From AP-15 sp963712825 (GTDB lineage: Bacteria; Pseudomonadota; Alphaproteobacteria; ATCC43930; CGMCC-115725): 64,000 nucleotides of DNA. Below the pieces are notes generated by a model. It did not search any database. It was not told the origin of the DNA and was given only the letters and a program-made list of their open reading frames with translations. Shown here one piece after another: positions 53,149 through 60,998 of this stretch. Where the stretch lies: contig CAVQJP010000015.1 of the NCBI GenBank assembly GCA_963712825.1, forward strand, positions 86,922-150,921, written 5' to 3'. The first letter of the stretch is position 1. Every line of letters begins with the position of its first letter. A program made the position numbers and the translations under genes.

Positions 53149-54807
53149 ATGGCTGAGATCGACGGCGCCACCCTGATCGCCAGGAGCCTCAAACAGCAGG
53201 GCATAGACCACTTGTTTGGGGTCGTTGGCTTTCCGGTCGGCCCGATTGCCGCGGCGGCGCAAAAGGAAGGTGTCGCCTATATCGGCATGCGCAACGAGCA
53301 GGCCGCCTCCTATGCGGCGCGCGCCTACGGCTATCTGACCGGGCGGCCCGGCGCCTGCATCGTCGTGACCGGCCCCGGCGTCGTGCACGGGCTCGCGGGC
53401 CTTGCCGACGCCCAGCAGAATTGCTGGCCGATGATCCTGATCGGCGGCGCCTCCGAAACCTACCGCCGCGGCATGGGCGCTTTCCAGGAAGAGCGCCAGG
53501 TGCTGCTCGCAGCACCCCTCTGCAAATTCGCCCACGCCATCGATAGCGTACAGCGCATCCCGTTTTATGTCGCGGAGGCGACGCGGAACGCGACCTATGG
53601 CCGGCCAGGTGCGGCCTATCTCGACATGCCCGACGACATCATCACCGGCAAGTGTGACGAGAAGGACGTCGTACAGGTGCAAAAATGCCCCGACCCGCCG
53701 CGCTTCCAGGCTCCGCCGGAGAATGTCGAGGCCGCGCTGAACATGCTTGAGCGGGCCGAGCGGCCGCTGGTGCTCGTCGGCAAGGGGATGGCCTGGGCCG
53801 ACGCCGAAAGCGAGGTGCGCTCCTTTATCGAGAAGACACAGGTGCCGTTCCTTCGCTCGCCGATGGGCAAAGGTGTGATGCCCGACGACCATCCGCTTTC
53901 GGTGGCGGCGGCCCGCACGTTAGCGTTGCAGAACGCCGACGTCGTCTTTCTGATGGGCGCCCGCTTCAACTGGATCTTCCATTTCGGGCAACCGCCGCGC
54001 TATGCGCCGGACGTCAAGGTCATCCAGCTCGACATCGCGCCCGAGGAGATCGGCCACAACAAGGCGACCGACGTGGCCCTGGTCGGCGACGGCAAGGCGA
54101 TCATGGCACAGATGAACGCCGCACTCGCAGGCCGCCAGTGGTTCCATCCGAAGGAATCGCCATGGCGGCAGATGATCAGCAAAAAGTCGGCCGAGAATGC
54201 GGAGCAGATCAGACCGCAGGTCAACGACGACAGCGCCCCGGCGACCTACTACCGCGCCTTCAAGGACATCGCCGCCTGGATGCCGCGGAACTCGATCCTC
54301 AGCGCCGAGGGTGCGGGCACGATGGATATCGGCCTGACGATGCTGCCGGTGTTCAGCGCCAAGGCCTGCCTCAACGCCGGCACCTACGGCACGATGGGCT
54401 TGGGGCTCGGTCAGGCGATCGCTGCCGCAATCGTGCACCCCGACCGCCCGGTCATCCATCTGTCGGGCAACTCGGCGATCGGCTTCAGCGGCATGGAGAT
54501 GGAGACGCTCTGCCGCTACAACCTGCCGGTCAAGATCGTCGTGCTGAACAATGGCGGCATCGGCCCGGGCATGGAGGAGATCCCGGAAAACCCGATGTTC
54601 AACATGCGGCCCAATACGCTGATCTACGGCGCCCGCTATGACAAGGTCATGGAAGCCTTTGGCGGCAAGGGCTTCTTCGTCGAGGATCCGAAGGACATCA
54701 AGGGCGCGCTCGACGAGGCGATGAACCACCGCGGCCCCGCCCTGGTGAACATCGTGCTGAGCCAAGGCTCCGCGAGAAAGCCGCAAGCTTTCCGCTGGCA
54801 CAGCTGA
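53149..54807 (+). CDS. oxc: Oxalyl-CoA decarboxylase-like ThDP enzyme
   Basis: A 552-residue ThDP enzyme starting at ATG 53149 with a GGGAGAG site. The N-terminal domain has DHLFGVVGFPVGPIA and GMRNEQAASYAARAYGYLTG with the conserved catalytic Glu, then TGPGVVHGLAG. The C-terminal domain contains AEGAGTMDIG, FSGMEMETLCRYNLPVKIVV and NNGGIGPGMEE, patterns of oxalyl-CoA decarboxylase and the closely related 2-hydroxyacyl-CoA lyase. The Mg-binding motif, usually GDSAFGFSG, reads GNSAIGFSG: N441 stands in place of Asp. Decarboxylation of oxalyl-CoA to formyl-CoA is the likely role; a formyl-CoA transferase (frc) is not in the window. Its last 81 bp recur at 57719 and 59594. Confidence 0.8.
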   Translation: MAEIDGATLIARSLKQQGIDHLFGVVGFPVGPIAAAAQKEGVAYIGMRNEQAASYAARAYGYLTGRPGACIVVTGPGVVHGLAGLADAQQNCWPMILIGGASETYRRGMGAFQEERQVLLAAPLCKFAHAIDSVQRIPFYVAEATRNATYGRPGAAYLDMPDDIITGKCDEKDVVQVQKCPDPPRFQAPPENVEAALNMLERAERPLVLVGKGMAWADAESEVRSFIEKTQVPFLRSPMGKGVMPDDHPLSVAAARTLALQNADVVFLMGARFNWIFHFGQPPRYAPDVKVIQLDIAPEEIGHNKATDVALVGDGKAIMAQMNAALAGRQWFHPKESPWRQMISKKSAENAEQIRPQVNDDSAPATYYRAFKDIAAWMPRNSILSAEGAGTMDIGLTMLPVFSAKACLNAGTYGTMGLGLGQAIAAAIVHPDRPVIHLSGNSAIGFSGMEMETLCRYNLPVKIVVLNNGGIGPGMEEIPENPMFNMRPNTLIYGARYDKVMEAFGGKGFFVEDPKDIKGALDEAMNHRGPALVNIVLSQGSARKPQAFRWHS

Positions 54808-54825
54808 CCGGCTGATACCACCTGC

Positions 54826-54860
54826 AAAAAGGCCGCGCCTTTCTTTACCGGCGCGGCCCT
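54826..54860. terminator. Rho-independent terminator after the oxalyl-CoA decarboxylase gene
   Basis: A 9-bp perfect stem GGCCGCGCC (54831-54839) / GGCGCGGCC (54850-54858) has five A before it and CTT after it. It works best for a minus-strand transcript (T5 tail) and may act in both directions. Confidence 0.75.
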
Positions 54861-55313
54861 TCAGCTTGCCGTTGTTTTGGAACATTGATAATCGCTACGG
54901 CGATCCTAGCCGACTCAGACGCGATGAATGCCTTTTTTGCGCTCGTGATATTCTCCCATTTATCTGGGCAGCCAGAAGATTTTACCATTCTGCTCTATGA
55001 AAGGGGCCTTGCGTGCCAGGACGCCAAAGAGGACTTCCTCCAGACCACAAGGAGGAGGCTCAGCGGCATTACGAGCCGAATAGGCACGAGCGCCTCATAT
55101 GTATTCCACTGCCGGAAACGAGCCCCTGCACGAAGGTGGCAACCACCACCGGCCGAGATGCGAAAGAAACTGCAGTTTATAAACAGGCATACCAAGCCTG
55201 CCGCCGATTTCTGGGCGAAGAGTGAGTTGCGCGAAAGCCTCAAGGGAACCGCAGCGGCTACGCTCCCAATCGACGCCTGTTAGCATTGCGATCTTCGGCC
55301 CTAATAGTCATCT
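54861..55313. other. Lower-GC segment without a recognisable gene
   Basis: The base composition drops sharply after the terminator. Two overlapping plus-strand frames (54885-55283, 132 codons, and 55013-55225, 70 codons) are open, but neither shows a family pattern or a good ribosome-binding site. The base composition differs from the core genome on the left, so this looks like the edge of acquired DNA. Confidence 0.4.
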
Positions 55314-55755
55314 CTATTGCTCTGCTAAATTCCGGCGTCTGCTCGAAATCGACAACAAAACCTTGTAGAGTCTGCTTGCCATTGACAATAAATGGAGCAC
55401 AATAGTTAGGCAGCGGCCTTGGATGATTTTACAGGTAATTCTATAACCCAGCAAAGAAAGACCGTAGGCGTTCAGCGTCTCAAACGGAGCGAGCACCGGA
55501 AGTGTATAGAACCGGTCGACATCTATGCCCGTGCTCCGATACCGTTGAACCAGCACCTGGAATGCGTCGAAGCCGGAAAGCGGTTTCAACCCGAACAGTA
55601 CGTCCCGTGCCTCGTCTTCATACAGGCCCAGAGAAACCGTGCACTCTGGCCTCGAGCTGATTGATGCTCTCCATAATACGGATAGAACAAAGCTGCACAG
55701 TAGATCACAATCTACGCCCGATTTGTAAAAGCGTGTTTCACGCATGTTCAAATTA
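55314..55755 (-). pseudogene. 3' part of an HNH-like gene, cut off by the insertion sequence
   Basis: The minus-strand frame reads NLNMRETRFYKSGVDCDLL, then FVLSVLWRASISSRPECTVSLG and FDAFQVLVQRYRS, and ends at 55314. The LSVLWRASISS segment is familiar from a group of uncharacterised HNH-like proteins that start with a zinc/HNH domain. The matching N-terminal part lies on the other side of the IS at 56892-57161. Joining VIN (56892 side) to LNMRET keeps the frame, so the IS cut one gene of about 237 codons with hardly any loss. Confidence 0.65.
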
Positions 55756-56888
55756 TATCCCTGTCCAGGTAGCACAGGTTCGCTAAATGTTCTTGCCTGG
55801 AGCCTCGCCAAAAGGTAGCATAGCCCCAGTTGGTCAGAGGGGGGTCGGATGGCTGGGCTTCTGGAGTTTGTGGCGCGGTTCGCGACAGAGGAGAGGTGCA
55901 TCGAGCACTTGGCCGGGCGGCGCTGGCCCGGTGGATTTGTCTGTGCCGGGTGCGGCGGGCGGGCGGGCTGGCAGCTGAAGACACGGTCGCGGGTCTATGA
56001 ATGCGCCGCCTGCCACCGCCAGGAATCGGTGACGGCTGAAACCGTATTTCATCGCACCCGCACCGATCTCGCGAAGTGGTTTCTCGCCGCCTACCTGATG
56101 GGCCGCGACAAGCGCGGGGTCTCGGCCAAGTTTCTGCAGCGCGAGCTAGGGGTGGCGTATCAGACGGCGTGGACCATGGCGCACAAGCTGCGCCATGGGC
56201 TGAGCGAGGACCCGGTCCATCCGCTGCGCGGCTTGCTCGAGGCGGACGAGACCTTCATCGGTGGCCGCGGCGATCCGGCCAGTCCCGGCCGCAGCACCAA
56301 CAACCCCGACAACAGCCTCGTTGTCGCCGCCGTCGAAAAAGTGCCGGCGCCAAAGAACAAGACGGGCAAGCACGGGCACGCGGTCAAGCGGCAGCACGGC
56401 TTCTTCGCCGGCGACGTCCGGATCGCCGTGTTGCCGGCCGCGACCGGGGCCGAACTCGGCGCCTTTCTGAAGGCGAATATCGCGGCCCACTCGCATCTGC
56501 TGAGCGACGGCTTTGCCGGCTATCGCAGCCACGACGCCGCCCTCGACGAGCATTTGCGGCACACCCCTGTGATCCAGGACGACAGCGCCAATGCCGCCGC
56601 CTTCTTCCCGATCATCCACACCCTGTTCAGCAACCTCAAAGCCTGGCTCCTCGGCACCCATCGCGGCGTCAGTGCCAAGCACCTGCCGCGTTATCTGCGG
56701 GAATGGTCCTATCGGTTCAATCGCCGCAACTTGCCAGATGGTTTGGACGGTTACCTGATCCGGCGCGCCGTCGAATGTGCCACCATCACCTACGACCAAC
56801 TCGCGGCCGGCGCTATGCCAGGAGGCGCCGACCGAACCCGCCGCCTTCCCGCCGTAGTTGCAGAACCTGCCTTAGCTGGATAGGGATA
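55756..56888 (+). mobile_element. IS1595-family insertion sequence (about 1.13 kb)
   Basis: The element is bounded by imperfect inverted repeats that read TATCCCTGTCCAGG at the left (55756 on) and TATCCCTATCCAGC at the right (complement of 56888 back), with 20 of 25 positions matching. It holds one transposase gene. No exact 8-bp target duplication is visible; TCAAATTA on the left and AACATTAA on the right share only part. It sits inside an HNH-like gene and four bases from the start of an 1875-bp tandem duplication. Confidence 0.75.
55849..56883 (+). CDS. IS1595-family transposase (ISXO2-like)
   Basis: A 344-residue transposase with an N-terminal zinc ribbon (FVCAGCGG and YECAACHRQ, about residues 26-50), a helix-turn-helix region (FLQRELGVAYQTAWTMAHKL) and the ISXO2-like DDE domain. 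In that domain LLEADETFIGGRG carries the first Asp, HLLSDGFAGY the second, and NLKAWLLGTHRGVSAKHLPRYLREWSYRFNRR (split across residues about 262-294) the third acidic region. It looks full-length and probably active. The gene ends three codons short of the right inverted repeat. Confidence 0.88.
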   Translation: MAGLLEFVARFATEERCIEHLAGRRWPGGFVCAGCGGRAGWQLKTRSRVYECAACHRQESVTAETVFHRTRTDLAKWFLAAYLMGRDKRGVSAKFLQRELGVAYQTAWTMAHKLRHGLSEDPVHPLRGLLEADETFIGGRGDPASPGRSTNNPDNSLVVAAVEKVPAPKNKTGKHGHAVKRQHGFFAGDVRIAVLPAATGAELGAFLKANIAAHSHLLSDGFAGYRSHDAALDEHLRHTPVIQDDSANAAAFFPIIHTLFSNLKAWLLGTHRGVSAKHLPRYLREWSYRFNRRNLPDGLDGYLIRRAVECATITYDQLAAGAMPGGADRTRRLPAVVAEPALAG

Positions 56889-56891
56889 AAC

Positions 56892-57161
56892 ATTAATCAC
56901 CTTCAATTTCCTAAATAATTCAAATGCTGGCTCGTCATAGCGCCGATTGAGAAATTCATCACAATCAGAACATAGAACCCCGGAATCGAAAGTGCCAAGT
57001 GGGTTCTTCTGAGAAAGTGCATCCATCGTTAGGGTTACATTCGCAGCCGTCTGGTGCGCGATGAGTTGGCCGAATGAACGGGGGATGATATGTGCGTTAA
57101 TAAGTTCGGTGCTATTGCAACCCGGCCCGTGGCAACTCCTCGCTTGTTGCAGTTTGGTCAT
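56892..57161 (-). pseudogene. 5' part of the HNH-like gene, copy 1
   Basis: From ATG 57161 the frame reads MTKLQQARSCHGPGCNST, then LINAHIIPRSFG and GTFDSGVLCSDCDEFLNRR and FELFRKLKVIN, and then enters the IS. Paired Cys and the HIIPRSF/CSDCD spacing resemble HNH-type zinc-binding nuclease domains, although no exact HNH triad can be fixed by eye. It is truncated by the IS at 56888. The same fragment recurs at 58767-59036. Confidence 0.65.
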
Positions 57162-57229
57162 AGAAGGCACGCTATCAATGAATGATGATTACGGTAATTG
57201 TATGGATAGTTTGCCTGATCCGCTGTCGA

Positions 57230-57517
57230 TCAAGTGCCCGCGCATCGCGGGCTCCTCTTTAGCACTCCGTTGGGTAGTTCGTCGCCCTTGACATGCGGCT
57301 GTCCGAGGCCGGCCCGGCTGAGGATGCGGAGCGCCTCCGGGATATCAGCGCGCGCCGCGCGCTCGGCGAAATAGCTCGCGGTGCGCAGCGCCGACAGCTT
57401 CTCGGCGAGCCCGACATTGATCAGCTGATTGAGTGCGACACCCTCGGCTGCGGCGACTTTTCGCGCCTCGTCGAGAAGCGACGGTTGCACCCGCAGTGCG
57501 AAATTGCTCCTTTTCAT
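57230..57517 (-). CDS. HicB/CopG-like antitoxin, copy 1
   Basis: A 95-residue protein, MKRSNFALRVQPSLLDEARK then GVALNQLINVGLAEKLSALR. This is the ribbon-helix-helix pattern of toxin-antitoxin repressors (HicB-type C-terminal domain/CopG). The ATG overlaps the stop of the upstream PIN-domain fragment (ATGA), so the two formed one toxin-antitoxin operon. The toxin is truncated, which leaves the antitoxin without a functional partner. Its last residues read through a GCCCGCG-CAT-CGCGGGC palindrome (57236-57252). Confidence 0.75.
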   Translation of the reverse strand: MKRSNFALRVQPSLLDEARKVAAAEGVALNQLINVGLAEKLSALRTASYFAERAARADIPEALRILSRAGLGQPHVKGDELPNGVLKRSPRCAGT

Positions 57518-57718
57518 CTGCTCCTCTGCATGCGGCTGACAGTCTCGCCCGGCGATAAGATGCCGAGGCCAAAGCGGCTTTCAGCCGGCGCGAAGTCGCG
57601 CCGGTTGAAGGTGACGATGCCGTCGGCCCGGCCGTTGATCGCTGTTTCCAATACCATGTCGTCATCGGCATCGGGGAATATAGGCCGCCACAGGAAAGCG
57701 AATTCCATGCGCTCGGCG
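57514..57718 (-). pseudogene. PIN-domain toxin, C-terminal fragment, copy 1
   Basis: The minus-strand frame AERMEFAFLWRPIF, PDADDDMVLETAINGRAD, GIVTFNRRDF and GLGILSPGETVSRM is the second half of a PIN-domain RNase of the COG1569 type. DADDDMVLE and TFNRRDF carry acidic and active-site residues. The N-terminal half with the first catalytic Asp is missing. Upstream of AER the sequence turns abruptly into the reverse of the oxc 3' end. The frame stays open to 57870, but this upstream part is not toxin. Confidence 0.75.
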
Positions 57719-57799
57719 ACCGCGGCTCCGCCCTGGTGAACATCGTGCTGAGCCAAGGCTCCGCGAGAAAGCCGCAACAGTTCCGCTGGCACAGCTGAC
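57719..57799 (+). pseudogene. 81-bp copy of the oxalyl-CoA decarboxylase 3' end, copy 1
   Basis: It is colinear with 54728-54808 without gaps and differs at a few bases. It encodes ALVNIVLSQGSARKPQQFRWHS and the stop. The rest of the gene is absent. It abuts the broken PIN toxin at its left, so this is a recombination junction. Confidence 0.85.
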
Positions 57800-57857
57800 G
57801 GCTCGCGACGACCGTCACGCTCGCCGTCCCGGCTTAAGCCGCGGATTTCTGGTCTGC

Positions 57858-57890
57858 GGGGCCGCTCCACAAGAGCGGCCCCAATGTTTT
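57858..57890 (+). terminator. Rho-independent terminator, copy 1
   Basis: Perfect 10-bp stem GGGGCCGCTC / GAGCGGCCCC with a 5-base loop, then AATGTTTT. It follows the oxc 3' fragment, as a terminator would follow a full oxc gene. The same structure is at 59733-59765. Confidence 0.8.
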
Positions 57891-57901
57891 ATGATTGGTG
57901 G

Positions 57902-58246
57902 ATGAGCTATCTGACCTTCCGCGTCGAAGTCACGCGCGATGAGACGCGGCCTGCAGCCGCCGTGACGATCGAGATTACCGCCTATATCGACCGCGTTCCC
58001 GAAACGAACGCCCCGACAATCGGAATGCTGACCCGGGCGGCGAAAGGTGTGTGGAACAGCCGGCTCCAGCGCACCGGCGATTTCGCGAGCCTCGGCGAGG
58101 CGCTCGCCGCAATTGACGCCGCCTATCCGGAAGCCACGTCGATCCGCTGCTACGAATATTCGGTCGACAACGAATATCCGGTCGAGGTGGCGCCGCTCCT
58201 GCGCTCGCAAGGTAAATGGCTCCCCGCGGACGGCGGCTCCGGCTGA
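57902..58246 (+). CDS. Orphan protein of unknown function, 114 aa, copy 1
   Basis: I do not recognise it. From ATG 57902 it reads MSYLTFRVEVTRDET and includes VTIEITAYIDRVPE, LGEALAAIDAAYPEATSIRCYEYSVD in pieces and a Gly-rich end. It is a small soluble alpha/beta protein without signal peptide. ATG 57884 would add six residues (MFYDWW) but lies in the terminator tail. Base composition is like the host. An identical copy is at 59777-60121. Confidence 0.5.
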   Translation: MSYLTFRVEVTRDETRPAAAVTIEITAYIDRVPETNAPTIGMLTRAAKGVWNSRLQRTGDFASLGEALAAIDAAYPEATSIRCYEYSVDNEYPVEVAPLLRSQGKWLPADGGSG

Positions 58247-58766
58247 GCTCGCTGGTGACGATCGGAAAATTGAGCCGATCGCACACCGATAAAGGATGGC
58301 AGAGGAGGCCTGGTCCGCAAGAGCTTCATGGCGAAGGCGCGAGGGATTTGCGTGCGCCCGACGAGTGGCGAACCATCGATGCGCGGCGCTCGCCGGTGCC
58401 CCACGTCAGCCAAAGCGCCGTCCGCCAACCCGGCGAGTTTCGCTCGCACGGCTGAACGGTCACAGCAACGAAGAAGCCGCCGGTTGCCGGCGCATGACGG
58501 CGGTACACCTGCTCCACTCGATAAGCCAGATCCGGGTCTCCCGGCAGCCCGCCGCCGGGATGCCGGCCCTGCCGGCCTCCAACCACAACAGTTGTCGGCA
58601 GCGTACCCGTTTAGTCTAGAACACAGCCTGTTGCGCCACATCGACCTCGCAAGCGGCTTTTTAGTCGCCGGCGATCGGCATCGCCGGCTGATTTCAGCTT
58701 ATCAGCACATTATTCAGCTTTCAGCGACGCAATCGGACGCTCCCGCACAAGCCCGAACCATTCCCA
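58247..58766. other. Rest of unit 1, no recognisable gene
   Basis: Several frames are open because of the high GC content, but none shows a protein family. There are palindromes (CGATCGG-n8-CCGATCG near 58258 and CGCCGGGATGCCGG near 58553). The final 150 bases are richer in AT. The same sequence is repeated at 60122-60641. Confidence 0.4.
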
Positions 58767-59036
58767 ATTAATCACCTTCAATTTCCTAAATAATTCAAAT
58801 GCTGGCTCGTCATAGCGCCGATTGAGAAATTCATCACAATCAGAACATAGAACCCCGGAATCGAAAGTGCCAAGTGGGTTCTTCTGAGAAAGTGCATCCA
58901 TCGTTAGGGTTACATTCGCAGCCGTCTGGTGCGCGATAAGTCGGCCGAATGAACGGGGGATGATATGTGCGTTAATAAGTTTGGTGCTATTGCAACCCGG
59001 CCCGTGGCAACTCCTCGCTTGTTGCAGTTTGGTCAT
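58767..59036 (-). pseudogene. 5' part of the HNH-like gene, copy 2
   Basis: Same fragment as at 56892-57161 with two visible amino-acid changes (NSTKLI for NSTELI, SFGRL for SFGQL). Here the frame runs past VIN into the end of unit 1 and stops at 58710, adding an unrelated tail (WEWFGLVRERPIASLKAE). The C-terminal half is missing, so it is not functional as the original protein. Confidence 0.65.
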
Positions 59037-59104
59037 AGAAGGCACGCTATCAATGAATGATGATTACGGTAATTGTATGGATAGTTTGCCTGATCCGCTG
59101 TCGA

Positions 59105-59392
59105 TCAAGTGCCCGCGCATCGCGGGCTCCTCTTTAGCACTCCGTTGGGTAGTTCGTCGCCCTTGACATGCGGCTGTCCGAGGCCGGCCCGGCTGAGGAT
59201 GCGGAGCGCCTCCGGGATATCAGCGCGCGCCGCGCGCTCGGCGAAATAGCTCGCGGTGCGCAGCGCCGACAGCTTCTCGGCGAGCCCGACATTGATCAGC
59301 TGATTGAGTGCGACACCCTCGGCTGCGGCGACTTTTCGCGCCTCGTCGAGAAGCGACGGTTGCACCCGCAGTGCGAAATTGCTCCTTTTCAT
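59105..59392 (-). CDS. HicB/CopG-like antitoxin, copy 2
   Basis: Identical in protein sequence to copy 1 at 57230-57517 (95 residues, ribbon-helix-helix pattern). The ATGA overlap with the truncated PIN fragment is also kept. Two intact antitoxin genes without an intact toxin remain in the window. Confidence 0.75.
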   Translation of the reverse strand: MKRSNFALRVQPSLLDEARKVAAAEGVALNQLINVGLAEKLSALRTASYFAERAARADIPEALRILSRAGLGQPHVKGDELPNGVLKRSPRCAGT

Positions 59393-59593
59393 CTGCTCCT
59401 CTGCATGCGGCTGACAGTCTCGCCCGGCGATAAGATGCCGAGGCCAAAGCGGCTTTCAGCCGGCGCGAAGTCGCGCCGGTTGAAGGTGACGATGCCGTCG
59501 GCCCGGCCGTTGATCGCTGTTTCCAATACCATGTCGTCATCGGCATCGGGGAATATAGGCCGCCACAGGAAAGCGAATTCCATGCGCTCGGCG
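59389..59593 (-). pseudogene. PIN-domain toxin, C-terminal fragment, copy 2
   Basis: Identical to the fragment at 57514-57718. The first half of the PIN domain is missing and replaced by the oxc 3' fragment in reverse orientation. Confidence 0.75.
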
Positions 59594-59674
59594 ACCGCGG
59601 CTCCGCCCTGGTGAACATCGTGCTGAGCCAAGGCTCCGCGAGAAAGCCGCAACAGTTCCGCTGGCACAGCTGAC
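59594..59674 (+). pseudogene. 81-bp copy of the oxalyl-CoA decarboxylase 3' end, copy 2
   Basis: Identical to 57719-57799; third occurrence of the oxc 3' end in the window. Confidence 0.85.
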
Positions 59675-59732
59675 GGCTCGCGACGACCGTCACGCTCGCC
59701 GTCCCGGCTTAAGCCGCGGATTTCTGGTCTGC

Positions 59733-59765
59733 GGGGCCGCTCCACAAGAGCGGCCCCAATGTTTT
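59733..59765 (+). terminator. Rho-independent terminator, copy 2
   Basis: Same 10-bp stem (GGGGCCGCTC / GAGCGGCCCC) and T-rich tail as at 57858-57890. Confidence 0.8.
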
Positions 59766-59776
59766 ATGATTGGTGG

Positions 59777-60121
59777 ATGAGCTATCTGACCTTCCGCGTC
59801 GAAGTCACGCGCGATGAGACGCGGCCTGCAGCCGCCGTGACGATCGAGATTACCGCCTATATCGACCGCGTTCCCGAAACGAACGCCCCGACAATCGGAA
59901 TGCTGACCCGGGCGGCGAAAGGTGTGTGGAACAGCCGGCTCCAGCGCACCGGCGATTTCGCGAGCCTCGGCGAGGCGCTCGCCGCAATTGACGCCGCCTA
60001 TCCGGAAGCCACGTCGATCCGCTGCTACGAATATTCGGTCGACAACGAATATCCGGTCGAGGTGGCGCCGCTCCTGCGCTCGCAAGGTAAATGGCTCCCC
60101 GCGGACGGCGGCTCCGGCTGA
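59777..60121 (+). CDS. Orphan protein of unknown function, 114 aa, copy 2
   Basis: Identical to the gene at 57902-58246. Both copies are intact, with the same start options and the same terminator just upstream. Function unknown. Confidence 0.5.
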   Translation: MSYLTFRVEVTRDETRPAAAVTIEITAYIDRVPETNAPTIGMLTRAAKGVWNSRLQRTGDFASLGEALAAIDAAYPEATSIRCYEYSVDNEYPVEVAPLLRSQGKWLPADGGSG

Positions 60122-60641
60122 GCTCGCTGGTGACGATCGGAAAATTGAGCCGATCGCACACCGATAAAGGATGGCAGAGGAGGCCTGGTCCGCAAGAGCT
60201 TCATGGCGAAGGCGCGAGGGATTTGCGTGCGCCCGACGAGTGGCGAACCATCGATGCGCGGCGCTCGCCGGTGCCCCACGTCAGCCAAAGCGCCGTCCGC
60301 CAACCCGGCGAGTTTCGCTCGCACGGCTGAACGGTCACAGCAACGAAGAAGCCGCCGGTTGCCGGCGCATGACGGCGGTACACCTGCTCCACTCGATAAG
60401 CCAGATCCGGGTCTCCCGGCAGCCCGCCGCCGGGATGCCGGCCCTGCCGGCCTCCAACCACAACAGTTGTCGGCAGCGTACCCGTTTAGTCTAGAACACA
60501 GCCTGTTGCGCCACATCGACCTCGCAAGCGGCTTTTTAGTCGCCGGCGATCGGCATCGCCGGCTGATTTCAGCTTATCAGCGCATTATTCAGCTTTCAGC
60601 GACGCAATCGGACGCTCCCGCACAAGCCCGAACCATTCCCA

Positions 60642-60998
60642 CTCAATTCTCTCAATCCATCGTGACGCGCTTGTTTATCAGCGAAATTTCTTTCTGACGA
60701 CGGCCGAAACCTGACCATCGAGCCGTCAAAATTTTTCACTCTGATTTCAGAGGGGAAATCGCGCGCCTCAAATTTTGCGTGACTTCGACAACTATCGCCA
60801 ACGATCGCTCAATTTTTCGCGTCGTCGATTGCGGAGCGCATTCTGCGTCAGGATGAAAAAAGATCGTCAGCACCTATAGCACCAAGGTGTTTGCGCTGGC
60901 CATGTTTGCGCCCTTTTGATCAAGCGAATTCGGCGCATTGAGGTGGATGGAAATCGATTGATTCAATAAGGACACTCGGCTGCGACGGTGTGGAAGGG
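60642..60998. other. Spacer region between the tandem duplication and the CRISPR array
   Basis: A 357-bp, AT-richer stretch without a convincing gene. Several TTTTTC and AAATTTT runs occur (for example 60728-60737). It is the trailer side of the array if crRNA is transcribed from the minus strand. Confidence 0.45.

Larger units (their letters stand above)
56892..58766. repeat. Tandem duplication, unit 1 (1875 bp)
   Basis: Unit 1 is followed immediately by unit 2 (58767-60641). The two are the same length without indels and differ at only a handful of bases, for example in GATGAGTTGG versus GATAAGTCGG (about 57060) and CAGCACATTA versus CAGCGCATTA (about 58706). The units carry the HNH 5' fragment, an antitoxin-like gene, a PIN fragment, an 81-bp copy of the oxc 3' end and a 114-aa gene. 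The left edge is four bases from the IS end. Confidence 0.95.
58767..60641. repeat. Tandem duplication, unit 2 (1875 bp)
   Basis: Direct copy of unit 1. Every gene and fragment recurs 1875 bp downstream. It ends at ACCATTCCCA; beyond 60641 the sequence is unique. The last 520 bases (60122-60641) hold no recognisable gene. Confidence 0.95.

Noticed and set aside
54885..55283. Possible 132-aa gene right of the oxc terminator
   Set aside because: No ribosome-binding site, no family, several overlapping alternatives in other frames; reported only as an undetermined segment.
56889..56896. Target-site duplication of the IS
   Set aside because: TCAAATTA on the left and AACATTAA on the right do not match well enough to claim one.
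57514..57870. Full 118-aa toxin gene
   Set aside because: Its first 50 codons are the reverse complement of the oxc 3' end; only the C-terminal part is PIN domain.
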